Source: Panacagrimonas sp963975245
Lineage (GTDB): Bacteria > Pseudomonadota > Gammaproteobacteria > Nevskiales > Nevskiaceae
Direction: 5' to 3'
DNA length: 64,000 nt
Assembly (NCBI GenBank): GCA_963975245.1
Contig: CAXBFJ010000003.1
Coordinates: 124,001 to 188,000 of the forward strand
Shown: piece by piece, positions 17,174 through 25,730 of the stretch
Position numbering within the stretch: the stretch's first letter is position 1
Layout of the letters: every line of letters begins with the position of its first letter
Notes under the pieces: model-generated
What the model saw: the letters and a program-made list of their open reading frames with translations, nothing else
Told to the model about the DNA's origin: nothing
The model's database searches: none
Translations under genes and position numbers: made by a program

Positions 17174-17986
17174 TCAGAGCGAACCGGGCAATGAGAATTC
17201 CGTAACCTCATACCCCGCATTCGCGGGAATACTCAGATGGATGTTGCCACCTTCTTGCCGCGCTTCTGGCAGGACTGTCACCACCTGGCTGGCTCGCGCA
17301 TTTTCCAGGGCCTGATCGACACTGTCTGACTTGGCGAGCTTTTCCACATTGAGCAGCGTTGCCGGGACGATCGTGCGACTGCCCGCCTTGGCCTGGGCAA
17401 TGGCATCAGCCGGACGAATCCAGACCGAGTCGACCATTTCGCGACCATCATGGCGGCCCACCTGCCCAGCTGGTGCCCGGGCCAGGTAAAAGTGCGTATC
17501 AAAACGCTTGGGCATGAAAGTTGGCGTAATCCAGTGCGCGAAAGGCACCAGCGTCTCGCAGGCCAACTCCAGGCTCTCTGCAAGCAGCATGTCCAACATG
17601 CCCGTCTCGCCGCGGTCGAGCGGCTTTCGATATTGCTCCCCGATGGGTGCCAGACGATCAGCATCAATCAGATCGCGCTCTCCCTTCTTGCGCGCCAAGA
17701 GCATGCCGCACTCTTCGAATGCCTCTCGAATTGCACCAACACGCAAGGCACGCTGATCCGCAGTCAGATCCTGACAACCGGTGCAGTGCGCTTCCAAACC
17801 AGAGGCACTGTCCGAGGGCGCGAGTTTCCCGCCTGGAAATACCAGCGCTCCGGTTGCGAAATCAATCTTCTGATGGCGCACCACCATGAAGACTTCCAGC
17901 CCCTGCTCGCCGTCGCGGAGCAACAGGATGGTGGCGGCCAGTCGAGCATCTGGAACAGTTTTCGATTCGGAATGGCTGGTACTCAA
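17174..17986 (-). CDS. Nudix hydrolase, NUDT19-like (possible acyl-CoA diphosphatase)
   Basis: A TTG at 17986, placed behind GGGGAGACACTC, gives a 270-aa protein; the longer frame runs into the preceding crotonase gene. The Nudix box is split: the G-G-K part (after L-V-F-P) is separated by about 30 residues, containing two Cys, from the R-E-A-F-E-E-C-G-M part that holds the metal-binding glutamates. An insert at this point is characteristic of the NUDT19/NUDT7 branch, which splits CoA and acyl-CoA. It lies 31 bases after a crotonase gene, which suits a CoA-related substrate. The substrate assignment is inference from the insert and context. Confidence 0.75.
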   Translation of the reverse strand: MSTSHSESKTVPDARLAATILLLRDGEQGLEVFMVVRHQKIDFATGALVFPGGKLAPSDSASGLEAHCTGCQDLTADQRALRVGAIREAFEECGMLLARKKGERDLIDADRLAPIGEQYRKPLDRGETGMLDMLLAESLELACETLVPFAHWITPTFMPKRFDTHFYLARAPAGQVGRHDGREMVDSVWIRPADAIAQAKAGSRTIVPATLLNVEKLAKSDSVDQALENARASQVVTVLPEARQEGGNIHLSIPANAGYEVTEFSLPGSL

Positions 17987-18017
17987 GAGTGTCTCCCCAT
18001 GTCTTTTTGTAGTGGCA

Positions 18018-18806
18018 TTACTGCCCAGAAAATTCGGGCTTCTGCTTGGCCAGAACGGCAGCAATTGCCCGCTGTGAATCTTGCGTACGCGAACAGCGCG
18101 CGATCGCGCGTGCTTCGAGTTCGAGTTGCGCATCCAGTGGCTGGTCAAAACTCGACAATAATAATCGGCGCGTTTCTCCCAACGTGCGCGTCGGTCCCCG
18201 CGCCAGCTGCTGTGCAAGCTGTAGCGCCTCAGCCTGCAAGGCCTCGGCCGCCACGATGCGATTGATCAACCCATACTGCTCGGCCTGCTGCGCGGTCCAG
18301 CGCTGATTGAGTAGCAGGAATTCACTGGCGCGACGCGAACCAACGCGACGCGGCAGGTAATAGCTGCCGCCGCCATCACTGGCAAAACCAATGCCAGCGT
18401 AAGCGGCGTAGAAGCTCGCTTCAGGTGCAGCCAAGGCGAAATCTGCCATCGCCGTCAACGCGACAGCGCCGCCGGTCACCAGGGCATGCGCGGCGAGCAC
18501 AATCGGCGCATCGCATCGAGAGAACCGCGCAATGGCCATATGCAAGTTCGCAGTAGCTGCCTTGAGCCAGCGCGGCAGCTTTTCCATGTCCTGCCCCAGC
18601 GCCTTGAGGTCCGCCCCTACGCTGAAATACTTGCCCTGTGCGGTGATCAGGATCGCTCTGATCTGCGGATTCTCGTCACACTCAACAGCTGCGTCGCAGA
18701 GTTCAGCGCAAAACACCTGATCGAATGGATTACCGCGCTCACCCTGCGTCAGCGTGATGCGGGCTACCGAATCAAGCACTTCCAGATGAACTGATTTTCC
18801 TTTCAC
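18018..18806 (-). CDS. Crotonase-family enzyme (enoyl-CoA hydratase/isomerase), PaaG-like
   Basis: The 262-aa protein has the crotonase fold with oxyanion-hole stretches S-V-G-A-D-L-K-A-L and A-L-V-T-G-G-A-V-A-L. The two catalytic glutamates of classical enoyl-CoA hydratase are not at their usual places. Instead an Asp sits in F-A-S-D-G-G-G-S-Y-Y-L-P-R-R-V-G, the position of the catalytic Asp of the isomerase PaaG (I-P-D-C-G-G-T-W). An isomerase of enoyl- or oxepin-type CoA esters is therefore more likely than a hydratase. The start is GTG with GGGAG ten bases upstream. It precedes the Nudix gene and is divergent from an acyl-CoA synthetase. A paralogue lies at 40434-41222. Confidence 0.82.
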   Translation of the reverse strand: MKGKSVHLEVLDSVARITLTQGERGNPFDQVFCAELCDAAVECDENPQIRAILITAQGKYFSVGADLKALGQDMEKLPRWLKAATANLHMAIARFSRCDAPIVLAAHALVTGGAVALTAMADFALAAPEASFYAAYAGIGFASDGGGSYYLPRRVGSRRASEFLLLNQRWTAQQAEQYGLINRIVAAEALQAEALQLAQQLARGPTRTLGETRRLLLSSFDQPLDAQLELEARAIARCSRTQDSQRAIAAVLAKQKPEFSGQ

Positions 18807-18919
18807 CAGCGGACGCTCCCAGATGATCTGAGCTGCCGCGGGCCTGAGCGGCGCGAACAGCAGAAATTAGTTCGGTACCATAGCAAATTGACATGCAAAT
18901 CTGGCCTGACGAGACGCTG

Positions 18920-20482
18920 ATGAATACTTCACTTTCCAGCCCTGCAACAGCGGACGAACCCACCGCTCTTCATCACTGGTTCCAGCGGCGAGCTGCACGC
19001 GCACCGGAACGAACCGCGCTGAGCTTCTGCGATGAGGACTGGACCTACGGTCAGATGCAACAGCACATCGAGTCGCTGGCACGCGTCCTTGCCAATGGAG
19101 GAGTAAGCGCCGGAGACCGAGTGGCCTATGTCGGCCTGAATCATTCGATGACCTTGGTAACGCTATTCGCCTGCGCTCGCATCGGTGCGGTATTCGTTCC
19201 GATCAATTTTCGACTCTCGGCCAGCGAGGTCAGCGCCATCCTCGACGATTCGGGCGCGCAGACCGTGATTGCAGACGCGCAGCACGCCCATCTGCTGGAC
19301 GCCAATCGCAGCCAACTGCCTTGCACACGATTTCTCGGAATTGACGAGGACATGCCGGATTGGGAATCGCTGCAGCATCTGATGGGTCAAGGCGGCTCGG
19401 CACCCGCGGCAGTTCCGGGCAATGGCGAAGATCTGGTGATGCTGATCTACACCTCCGGGACCACCGGCAAACCCAAGGGCGTCATGCTCAGCCACACCAA
19501 CATCTGGACCAACAATCTCAACTGGATTCTCGCCAGCGATTTCACTTCAGATGACGTCACTCTGAACTGCGCGCCCCTGTTTCATGTAGGCGGTCTCTGC
19601 GTTGTGCTGCTGCCGACCCTGATGGTCGGTGGCCATCTGATTCTGCAAACTGGATTTGAGCCGGCTCAGTATCTGCACGATCTGGAGCGTTATCGGGTCA
19701 CCGTCACCTTTGGCGTACCCGCCATGATGCTGTTCACCAGTCAGGAGAGCAGCTTTTCCAGTGCAGACCTTTCCGCCATGCGCCTGATTGTCGCAGGCGG
19801 TGCGCCCGTGCCTGAGCCACTGCTACAAACCTACATGGCGCGCGGCATTCCCGTGAGTCAGTGTTACGGCATGACCGAGGCCACATCCGGCGTCACTTTC
19901 CTGGAGACCAGCCGCGCCAGCCAGAAACTCGGCTCATGCGGCCGCGCAGGCATGCTCAACGAAGTGCGGCTGGTTGATCCCGATGGCAAGGTCATCACCA
20001 CTCCCGGTGAGCGAGGCGAGATCTGCATGCGCGGTGGCAACGTCACGCGCGGCTACTGGAATCGCCCTGAGGAAACTGCCCAGGCAATTGATGCCGAGGG
20101 TTGGATGCACAGCGGCGACGGGGCCTACTTTGATGAGGATGGCTTCTATTACATCTGCGACCGCATCAAGGACATGATCATCAGCGGCGGCGAGAATATT
20201 TATCCCGCCGAAATCGAGAGTCTGCTCTATGAGCATCCGTCCATCGCTGAAGTCGCGGTGATCGGAGCGCCCGATCCGCGCTGGGGAGAGCGCGTTGTCG
20301 TGGTTGCCGCACTCAAACCGGGGGCCGAACTCGATCTGGATGCACTCCTTGCGTTCATCGGAACTCGGCTGGCCAGATTCAAGTTGCCGCGAGAGCTTCA
20401 CCTGCTGGATGCCTTGCCGAGAAATCCAAATGGCAAGATCGTCAAGACAGAGCTGCGCGCCAAGTATTCAAATGCGGGTTGA
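18920..20482 (+). CDS. Acyl-CoA synthetase (AMP-binding, class I)
   Basis: This 520-aa enzyme makes acyl-CoA through an acyl-adenylate. The P-loop Y-T-S-G-T-T-G-K-P-K-G starts at residue 177. Also present are C-Y-G-M-T-E, the Asp of M-H-S-G-D-G-A-Y-F-D-E-D-G, the hinge D-R-I-K-D-M-I-I-S-G-G-E-N-I-Y-P-A-E-I-E, and the C-terminal Lys in N-P-N-G-K-I-V-K. The hinge and C-terminus are close to those of long-chain and aryl-acid ligases. I chose the ATG at 18920, behind GACGAGACGCTG; an ATG at 18893 has no such site. It is divergent from the crotonase-Nudix pair, suggesting one catabolic module. Confidence 0.9.
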   Translation: MNTSLSSPATADEPTALHHWFQRRAARAPERTALSFCDEDWTYGQMQQHIESLARVLANGGVSAGDRVAYVGLNHSMTLVTLFACARIGAVFVPINFRLSASEVSAILDDSGAQTVIADAQHAHLLDANRSQLPCTRFLGIDEDMPDWESLQHLMGQGGSAPAAVPGNGEDLVMLIYTSGTTGKPKGVMLSHTNIWTNNLNWILASDFTSDDVTLNCAPLFHVGGLCVVLLPTLMVGGHLILQTGFEPAQYLHDLERYRVTVTFGVPAMMLFTSQESSFSSADLSAMRLIVAGGAPVPEPLLQTYMARGIPVSQCYGMTEATSGVTFLETSRASQKLGSCGRAGMLNEVRLVDPDGKVITTPGERGEICMRGGNVTRGYWNRPEETAQAIDAEGWMHSGDGAYFDEDGFYYICDRIKDMIISGGENIYPAEIESLLYEHPSIAEVAVIGAPDPRWGERVVVVAALKPGAELDLDALLAFIGTRLARFKLPRELHLLDALPRNPNGKIVKTELRAKYSNAG

Positions 20483-20641
20483 CGCAGGTGACCTGTGTAA
20501 GGGTTCTGCAGATTTGACGTCGCTCGGATAGCGCCAGCAGGTCACTGCCAGCGTCAGACGACTTTGCTGAGGCGTTTACGCCAGCTTTTTGTCCAGAGTA
20601 CTGAACGAAGATATTTCGCTACCGGCGGACCGGCTGCGAAA

Positions 20642-20719
<78 letters not shown>

Positions 20720-20737
20720 CTGTTGAAGCTTGTATAT

Positions 20738-20757
20738 GCCCGAGCTTCTGCTCGGGC
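20738..20757 (-). terminator. Hairpin between merR-like gene and tRNA-Pro
   Basis: A perfect 8-bp stem (GCCCGAGC / GCTCGGGC) with a 4-base loop lies between the merR-like stop and the tRNA. There is no U-tract, so it may be an RNA processing site rather than a terminator. Confidence 0.35.
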
Positions 20758-20793
20758 CGCGGATGATAGCCGCGTGTGGCCGCTGAGGAAAGC

Positions 20794-21204
20794 TCAGCGA
20801 AGAAGTTTGAGCAGTGACTCGAGTTCGTCGCGTACTTCGCGAATCTCGGAAACCCGGTTGGTCACTTCGGTATCCGGCGAGTTAGCCGCCGGGCCATTTG
20901 CCAGATTCTCGGGAAGCTCGGTTCCCAGCTTGAGCTGCTCCTTGAGCTGCTGGCGGGCGCCGCCAATGGTGAAGCCCTGTTCATAGAGCAGGCTGCGGAT
21001 GCGCCGGACCATCACGACATCGTCGTGCTGGTAGTACCGTCTGTTACCACGGCGCTTGACGGGCTTGAGCTGCGAAAACTCCTGCTCCCAGTAACGCAGT
21101 ACATGGGGCTTGACCGAGCACAGCTCGGAGACCTCACCGATCGCGAAATAGCGCTTGCGCGGAATCTCCGGCAAATCGGATGTTGAGATTTCAACTGCGT
21201 GCAT
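20794..21204 (-). CDS. MerR-family transcriptional regulator linked to ihfA
   Basis: The 136-aa product has a MerR-type winged helix from about residue 16: Y-F-A-I-G-E-V-S-E-L-C-S-V-K-P-H-V-L-R-Y-W-E-Q-E-F, then K-R-R-G-N-R-R-Y-Y. A short helical tail follows with no metal-binding cysteines, so it is unlikely to be a metal sensor. Its ATG overlaps the end of ihfA by 14 bases, so the two are probably cotranscribed. This ihfA-merR-tRNA-Pro order is widely conserved in gammaproteobacteria, but the regulator's targets are not known. Confidence 0.88.
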   Translation of the reverse strand: MHAVEISTSDLPEIPRKRYFAIGEVSELCSVKPHVLRYWEQEFSQLKPVKRRGNRRYYQHDDVVMVRRIRSLLYEQGFTIGGARQQLKEQLKLGTELPENLANGPAANSPDTEVTNRVSEIREVRDELESLLKLLR

Positions 21205-21484
21205 CGAGTTCCACCCTCAGGCGCAATTTCTGGCCTGGACGAAAAGTGACCACGCGTCGTGCGGAAATGGGAATCTCTTCGCCGGTTTTGGGGTTTCGCC
21301 CTGGTCGCTGATTTTTGCTGCGCAATTCAAAGTTTCCAAATCCAGACAACTTGACCTCTTCCCCGGCTTCAAGCCGGCCGCGAATTTCTTCAAAGAACAA
21401 ATCGACGAATTCCTTGGCCTCACGCTTGTTGAGCCCCAACTCATCGAACAAGGCTTCGGAAAGCTCAGCTTTGGTGAGCGCCAT
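21191..21484 (-). CDS. ihfA: Integration host factor subunit alpha
   Basis: IHF-alpha dimerises with IHF-beta, binds the DNA minor groove and bends it sharply in replication, recombination and transcription. The 97-aa product begins M-A-L-T-K-A-E-L-S-E and contains the DNA-binding beta-arm with the Pro in R-P-G-R-N-P-K-T-G-E-E-I-P-I. The ATG at 21484 sits behind GGGGAT; a longer upstream frame is spurious. It lies 37 bases after pheT, the standard pheST-ihfA arrangement. Confidence 0.97.
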   Translation of the reverse strand: MALTKAELSEALFDELGLNKREAKEFVDLFFEEIRGRLEAGEEVKLSGFGNFELRSKNQRPGRNPKTGEEIPISARRVVTFRPGQKLRLRVELDARS

Positions 21485-21521
21485 ATCAATATCCCCGTGT
21501 CCCGCAACGTTGCCGCAAGGT

Positions 21522-23891
21522 CTATTGCTGACGCTCAGTCGCTCCAAACTCGGCGGCTAGTTCCAGCTTGACCCTTTCTACGGCGGAGTCTACATCTTCG
21601 TCGGTCAGCGTGCGCGAGTAATCTTGGAAAATCAAGCCTAAAGCCATGCTTTTGAAGGTAGTCCCGAGGTTTTCACCGCGGTAGACATCGAACAATTTGA
21701 CCTCCCGAAGTGTAGCAGGCGCTGCCGTGAACACAGCCTTTCTCAGCGTCTCCGCAGGTACTGATTCTTCCACCACCACCGAGATATCGCGACGTGAGGT
21801 AGGAAACTCCGGAACCGGCTTCGCTACCGGAACAGGCACCTGTCTGACGGCCTCCCAATCGAGCTCAAAGACGATCGTGCGAACCGGAAGGTCGAGTTCC
21901 GTGATGAGTCCCGGATGCAGTTCTCCCAGCCAGCCCACCGGTCGGCCACCGGCACTGATTCTGGCAGTGCGGCCCGGGTGCAGGGCCGGATGTGTGGCTG
22001 CGGCAAAGCTCAGATCCTGGCTCGAAGCCAGCAAGGACTCGATCTCGGTCTTGATGTCGTAAAAGTCGGTGGCACGGTTGTCGGCGCCCCATTGTTCGGG
22101 CAATGCCGAACCTGAGCTGATTCCGGCGATGCGTGACATCTCGTGGATCCGCCCTTCGACGCGCTCGAAGCAGACGCCGCATTCAAACAGGCGCATGCGC
22201 CCGGCCTGTCTCGCATGGTTGTAGCGAAGGCTTTCGGTGAGCCCACACCAGAGCGTGGAGCGCATGACGCCCAGATTGTCCGCAATGGGGTTATCCAGTT
22301 CGATGGACTCGCTCATCGGGTTGAGCGATGCCTGCAATTCGCGGTCATTGAAGGCCAGCGACATGACCTCCTGCCAGCCCCGTGCAACCAGGCCAGACTT
22401 GATGACGGAGGAGCTTCGAGTGCGCTCACTGGGGCGCCCCGGCGCCATGGATGCGGCATAGGGCTGGGCCGGGATTCGGTCGTACCCGTAAAGACGGGCC
22501 ACTTCCTCGATCAGGTCAGGTTCGATCCGCAGGTCGTAACGCCAGCTTGGAATCTGCGTGCTCCAGGTTCCGCCGACTTCGTTACGTGTCTTGATATTCA
22601 GCCGCGCCAGCAAAGCCTCTACTTCGCGAGCCGGAATCTCCTGGCCCAGCAGCCGAGTAATGCGCTCGTGGCGTAGCCGAATGCTTACGACTTCAGCAGT
22701 GCTGCGTCCGCTGAAGGTGATCGGGCCCGCATCACCACCGCAGATCTGGGCGGTGAGTTCGGTGGCACGCTCCAGCGCCGCCTTTTGCAAATCCGGGTCT
22801 ACGCCTCGCTCGAAGCGATGTAAGGCATCGGTATTGATCTTGTGGCGGCGCCCCGTTCCTGCCACCGCATCCATGGCAAAACAGGCACTCTCGAAGAACA
22901 CCCGAGCACTGGAAGCCGATACCGCAGTAGAGGCTCCGCCCATGACGCCGGCCAACGCAATCGGGCCGCTGTCATCACAGATCAGCAATTCGCGATGATT
23001 CAGCTCGACGACCTGATCATTGAGCAGCGTCAATTGTTCGCCGGCCCTGGCGCGCCTCACCTGCACATTGCCGCTCAGACGGGCGCCGTCAAACGCATGC
23101 ATGGGCTGGCCCATCTCCAGCATCACGTAGTTGGTGATATCCACCAAAGGATAAAGACTTCGAATGCCGCTGCGGCGCAGTCGCTCGCGCATGTAGTCCG
23201 GGGTGCGCGCCCGTGCGGCCAGTCCATAGACGACCCGACCGGCATAGACCGGGCAATCCGCCGGGCTTTCTACCTCGACGAGATGCCGATTGGCGCCCAC
23301 CACCGTTGCAGGGCGGGTTCGCGGGCGCGTCATTGGCACATCAAACAGCGCCGCAATCTCTCGCGCCAGACCTATGACGGACAGGCAATCGCCGCGATTG
23401 GGCGTGATCTCCAGATTGAGGATGTTGTCGTCCAGCCCCAGATGATTCTTTATTGGCGTGCCACGCTTGGCGTCCGGATCAAGCTCCAGCAGGCCGTCCG
23501 CAGTATCCGCCAGGCCCAGCTCGGCAGCCGAACACAGCATGCCGCCGGAATCCACACCGCGAAGCTTGGTGGCCTTGATTTCCATGCCACCAGCCAGGCG
23601 AGCACCCGGCAACGCCACCGGAACCATCATGTCTGCACGCGCATTGGCTGCGCCGCAGACGATGCTGGCCCGCATTCCGCCCCCGACATCGACATCGCAC
23701 ACACGCAGCCGATCCGCGTCAGGATGCGGCTCCAGCGAAATGATCTTGCCAACTACCACGCCGGTGGGGATCTCTCTCACCGCTGGTTCAATTTCGAGCT
23801 CAAGCCCGCCCATCACCAGGCGTTCTGCAATCTCTTCAATGCTCGCCTTCGGGTTGACCCACTCACGCAGCCATTGTTCTGAAAGTTTCAT
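21522..23891 (-). CDS. pheT: Phenylalanine--tRNA ligase subunit beta
   Basis: The 789-aa beta subunit of the (alpha-beta)2 PheRS carries the tRNA-binding EMAP-like domain (about 40-150), the B3/B4 editing domain with the P-N-R-G-D-C-L-S start, B5, and the C-terminal anticodon-binding (FDX-ACB) domain with F-P-x-x-R-R-D-I-S-V-V-V. The start M-K-L-S-E-Q-W-L-R-E-W-V is the family start. It is 7 bases from the pheS stop. The length is standard. Confidence 0.97.
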   Translation of the reverse strand: MKLSEQWLREWVNPKASIEEIAERLVMGGLELEIEPAVREIPTGVVVGKIISLEPHPDADRLRVCDVDVGGGMRASIVCGAANARADMMVPVALPGARLAGGMEIKATKLRGVDSGGMLCSAAELGLADTADGLLELDPDAKRGTPIKNHLGLDDNILNLEITPNRGDCLSVIGLAREIAALFDVPMTRPRTRPATVVGANRHLVEVESPADCPVYAGRVVYGLAARARTPDYMRERLRRSGIRSLYPLVDITNYVMLEMGQPMHAFDGARLSGNVQVRRARAGEQLTLLNDQVVELNHRELLICDDSGPIALAGVMGGASTAVSASSARVFFESACFAMDAVAGTGRRHKINTDALHRFERGVDPDLQKAALERATELTAQICGGDAGPITFSGRSTAEVVSIRLRHERITRLLGQEIPAREVEALLARLNIKTRNEVGGTWSTQIPSWRYDLRIEPDLIEEVARLYGYDRIPAQPYAASMAPGRPSERTRSSSVIKSGLVARGWQEVMSLAFNDRELQASLNPMSESIELDNPIADNLGVMRSTLWCGLTESLRYNHARQAGRMRLFECGVCFERVEGRIHEMSRIAGISSGSALPEQWGADNRATDFYDIKTEIESLLASSQDLSFAAATHPALHPGRTARISAGGRPVGWLGELHPGLITELDLPVRTIVFELDWEAVRQVPVPVAKPVPEFPTSRRDISVVVEESVPAETLRKAVFTAAPATLREVKLFDVYRGENLGTTFKSMALGLIFQDYSRTLTDEDVDSAVERVKLELAAEFGATERQQ

Positions 23892-23898
23892 ACGATGC

Positions 23899-24927
23899 TC
23901 AGGCGAATTGGCGCAGAAAGCGCAGGTCGTTGTTGAAGAATTGACGAAGATCATCCACGCCATAACGCAGCATGGTCAGACGCTCCACGCCCATGCCAAA
24001 GGCATATCCGGTGTAGCGCTCGGGGTCGATCCCAACCGCTTCAAATACCTTGGGGTGCACCATGCCGCAGCCCAGAAGCTCCAGCCAGCTGCCGGGGTGA
24101 TCCGCGCCCTTGCTCGGGTCCTTCCAACGCATGTGGACATCCGCTCCGGGTTCCACAAACGGAAAATAGGAAGGCCGGAACAAAGCCTCGACGTCCTGTT
24201 CGAAAAAGCGTGACAGGAAAGTCTGAAGGTCATACTTCAGGTCGGTGAATTTGACGTCCTTGGCCACGTACAGGCCTTCCACCTGATGAAACATCGGGCT
24301 GTGTGTACGATCTGAATCCACGCGATAAACCCGGCCCGGACAAATAATACGAATGGGCGGCTCGCGGCCAGACTCGACGATGGCCTTCATCGTGCGGATC
24401 TGCACCGGGCTGGTATGCGTGCGCAGCACGTGCTTGCCACCGTCCACATAGAAGGTGTCCTGCATCGCGCGCGCCGGGTGCAGCTCCGGAATGTTGAGAG
24501 CCGCAAAGTTATGAAAATCGTCCTCAATTTCCGGCCCGTCCATGGTCTCAAACCCGAGGTCATTGAACAGGCTCTCGATGCGCTCGAGCGTGCGCGTCAG
24601 CGGATGAAGCCCGCCACTGCCCTGCCCGCGTCCCGGCAAAGTAACGTCAATGGCCTCAACCGCCAGACGTTCTGCCAATTCGGAGGCAGCCAGCTCTGAA
24701 GCGCGCTTGGTGATCGCATCCGCAACCGTCTGTTTGGTTCGATTGACTTGATCGCCGTAAGCCTTGCGCTGATCAGGCTCCATTTTACCGAGCTGCTTGA
24801 GCAGGCTCGTCACCTGCCCCTTCTTGCCCAGGTAATTGACGCGAATCTGTTCCAGCGCACGGCTTTCGGAGGCCGCCGCAATATCCTTCAGCGCAAGGCG
24901 CTGGATCTCTTCAAGTGAATCGCTCAT
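23899..24927 (-). CDS. pheS: Phenylalanine--tRNA ligase subunit alpha
   Basis: The 342-aa alpha subunit holds the class II catalytic core: motif 2 region R-T-H-T-S-P-V-Q-I-R-T-M and motif 3 with G-M-G-V-E-R-L-T-M-L-R-Y-G. An N-terminal coiled coil (about 1-85) binds tRNA. I placed the start at ATG 24927, which has GGGGA six bases upstream; the frame has another ATG four codons earlier. A hairpin with a U-tract lies directly upstream, between rplT and this gene, so expression is likely partly controlled there. Confidence 0.96.
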   Translation of the reverse strand: MSDSLEEIQRLALKDIAAASESRALEQIRVNYLGKKGQVTSLLKQLGKMEPDQRKAYGDQVNRTKQTVADAITKRASELAASELAERLAVEAIDVTLPGRGQGSGGLHPLTRTLERIESLFNDLGFETMDGPEIEDDFHNFAALNIPELHPARAMQDTFYVDGGKHVLRTHTSPVQIRTMKAIVESGREPPIRIICPGRVYRVDSDRTHSPMFHQVEGLYVAKDVKFTDLKYDLQTFLSRFFEQDVEALFRPSYFPFVEPGADVHMRWKDPSKGADHPGSWLELLGCGMVHPKVFEAVGIDPERYTGYAFGMGVERLTMLRYGVDDLRQFFNNDLRFLRQFA

Positions 24928-24937
24928 CCATGTCCCC

Positions 24938-24982
24938 AAAAAAACAAAAGGGAAGCAGCGCGGCGCGCAGCTTCCCTTTTTT
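24938..24982 (-). terminator. Terminator/attenuator hairpin between rplT and pheS
   Basis: On the minus strand an 11-bp stem (AAAAGGGAAGC / GCTTCCCTTTT), extended inside by GCGCG/CGCGC, is followed by TTTTGTTTTTTT and then directly by the pheS ribosome binding site. A second hairpin (CTGCGGCGTC / GACACCGCAG, one G-U pair) lies just upstream. Partial read-through would set pheST levels, as at the E. coli pheST attenuator, but no Phe-rich leader peptide can be read here. Confidence 0.75.
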
Positions 24983-25028
24983 CGCTCCTGCGGTGTCAGG
25001 CGACGCCGCAGACAGACAGTGGCTTGAC

Positions 25029-25385
25029 TTAAGCCAGGGCCGCCTTGGCCTGCGCAACCAGCGCAGCAAAAGCTGGCTTGTCATGAATTGCGATGTCCGA
25101 AAGCACCTTGCGATCCAGCTCCACGCCGGCCTTGCTCATGCCATTGATAAAGCGGCTGTAGGACAGACCCAGTTCATTGGTCGCCGCGTTGATGCGCTGA
25201 ATCCACAGAGCGCGGAACTCGCGCTTCTTGACCCGGCGATCGCGGTAGGCGTACTGACCGGACTTGATGACCTGCTGCTTAGCCGCGCGATAAACGCGTG
25301 ACTTAGCACCCTGATAGCCCTTGGCCTTGGCCAGAAGCTTCTTGTGACGTGCGTGGGCGGTTACGCCTCTTTTGACTCGTGCCAT
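25029..25385 (-). CDS. rplT: 50S ribosomal protein L20
   Basis: L20 is needed for early 50S assembly and represses its own operon by binding the leader mRNA. The 118-aa product starts M-A-R-V-K-R-G-V-T-A-H-A-R-H-K-K and contains Y-R-D-R-R-V-K-K-R-E-F-R-A-L-W-I-Q-R-I-N-A-A, which is diagnostic. Length is standard. It lies 12 bases after rpmI. Confidence 0.98.
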   Translation of the reverse strand: MARVKRGVTAHARHKKLLAKAKGYQGAKSRVYRAAKQQVIKSGQYAYRDRRVKKREFRALWIQRINAATNELGLSYSRFINGMSKAGVELDRKVLSDIAIHDKPAFAALVAQAKAALA

Positions 25386-25397
25386 TTCCGGATCTCC

Positions 25398-25595
25398 TTA
25401 TGCGTAGGGAAGCATTTGTTTGACTTCCTTCACATCCGACGCATGCACCTGCGTGGGACCGCGCAGCTGGCGGACGCGCTTGCCCGTCATCTTGGTCAGG
25501 ATGTGTCGCTTGAAGGCCTGGCCTCGCTTGAAGCCGCCTTTGCCGGACTTGCTGAAGCGCTTTGCAGCACCTCGATTGGTTTTCATCTTGGGCAT
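25398..25595 (-). CDS. rpmI: 50S ribosomal protein L35
   Basis: The 65-aa product has the L35 signature M-P-K-M-K-T-N-R-G-A-A-K-R-F and a C-terminal K-Q-M-L-P-Y-A. AAGGAG precedes the start. It stands between infC and rplT in the standard order. Confidence 0.98.
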   Translation of the reverse strand: MPKMKTNRGAAKRFSKSGKGGFKRGQAFKRHILTKMTGKRVRQLRGPTQVHASDVKEVKQMLPYA

Positions 25596-25730
25596 GTTTA
25601 CTCCTTCTCTGTTAGGCAGAGATCTGATGTCTCCGGCTTCACAACCCTACCCAGGGCGTTGACCGGGCCTGCAACGAACCTGCTGCAGGGCTTGCTTGGT
25701 TACCGCTAAATCGTTTGCCGCCTGCTGCGA
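25596..25730 (-). promoter_or_regulatory. infC-rpmI intergenic leader, possible L20-binding region
   Basis: The 135 bases between infC and rpmI hold no gene. The transcript can form a hairpin at 25668-25689 (CCTGCA / TGCAGG). In other bacteria L20 represses rpmI-rplT by binding this interval, so a translational operator here is plausible, but I cannot match it to a known L20 leader structure. Confidence 0.3.

Noticed and set aside
24928..25028. A pheM-like Phe-rich leader peptide before pheS
   Set aside because: No start codon and no run of Phe codons in any forward frame of the interval.
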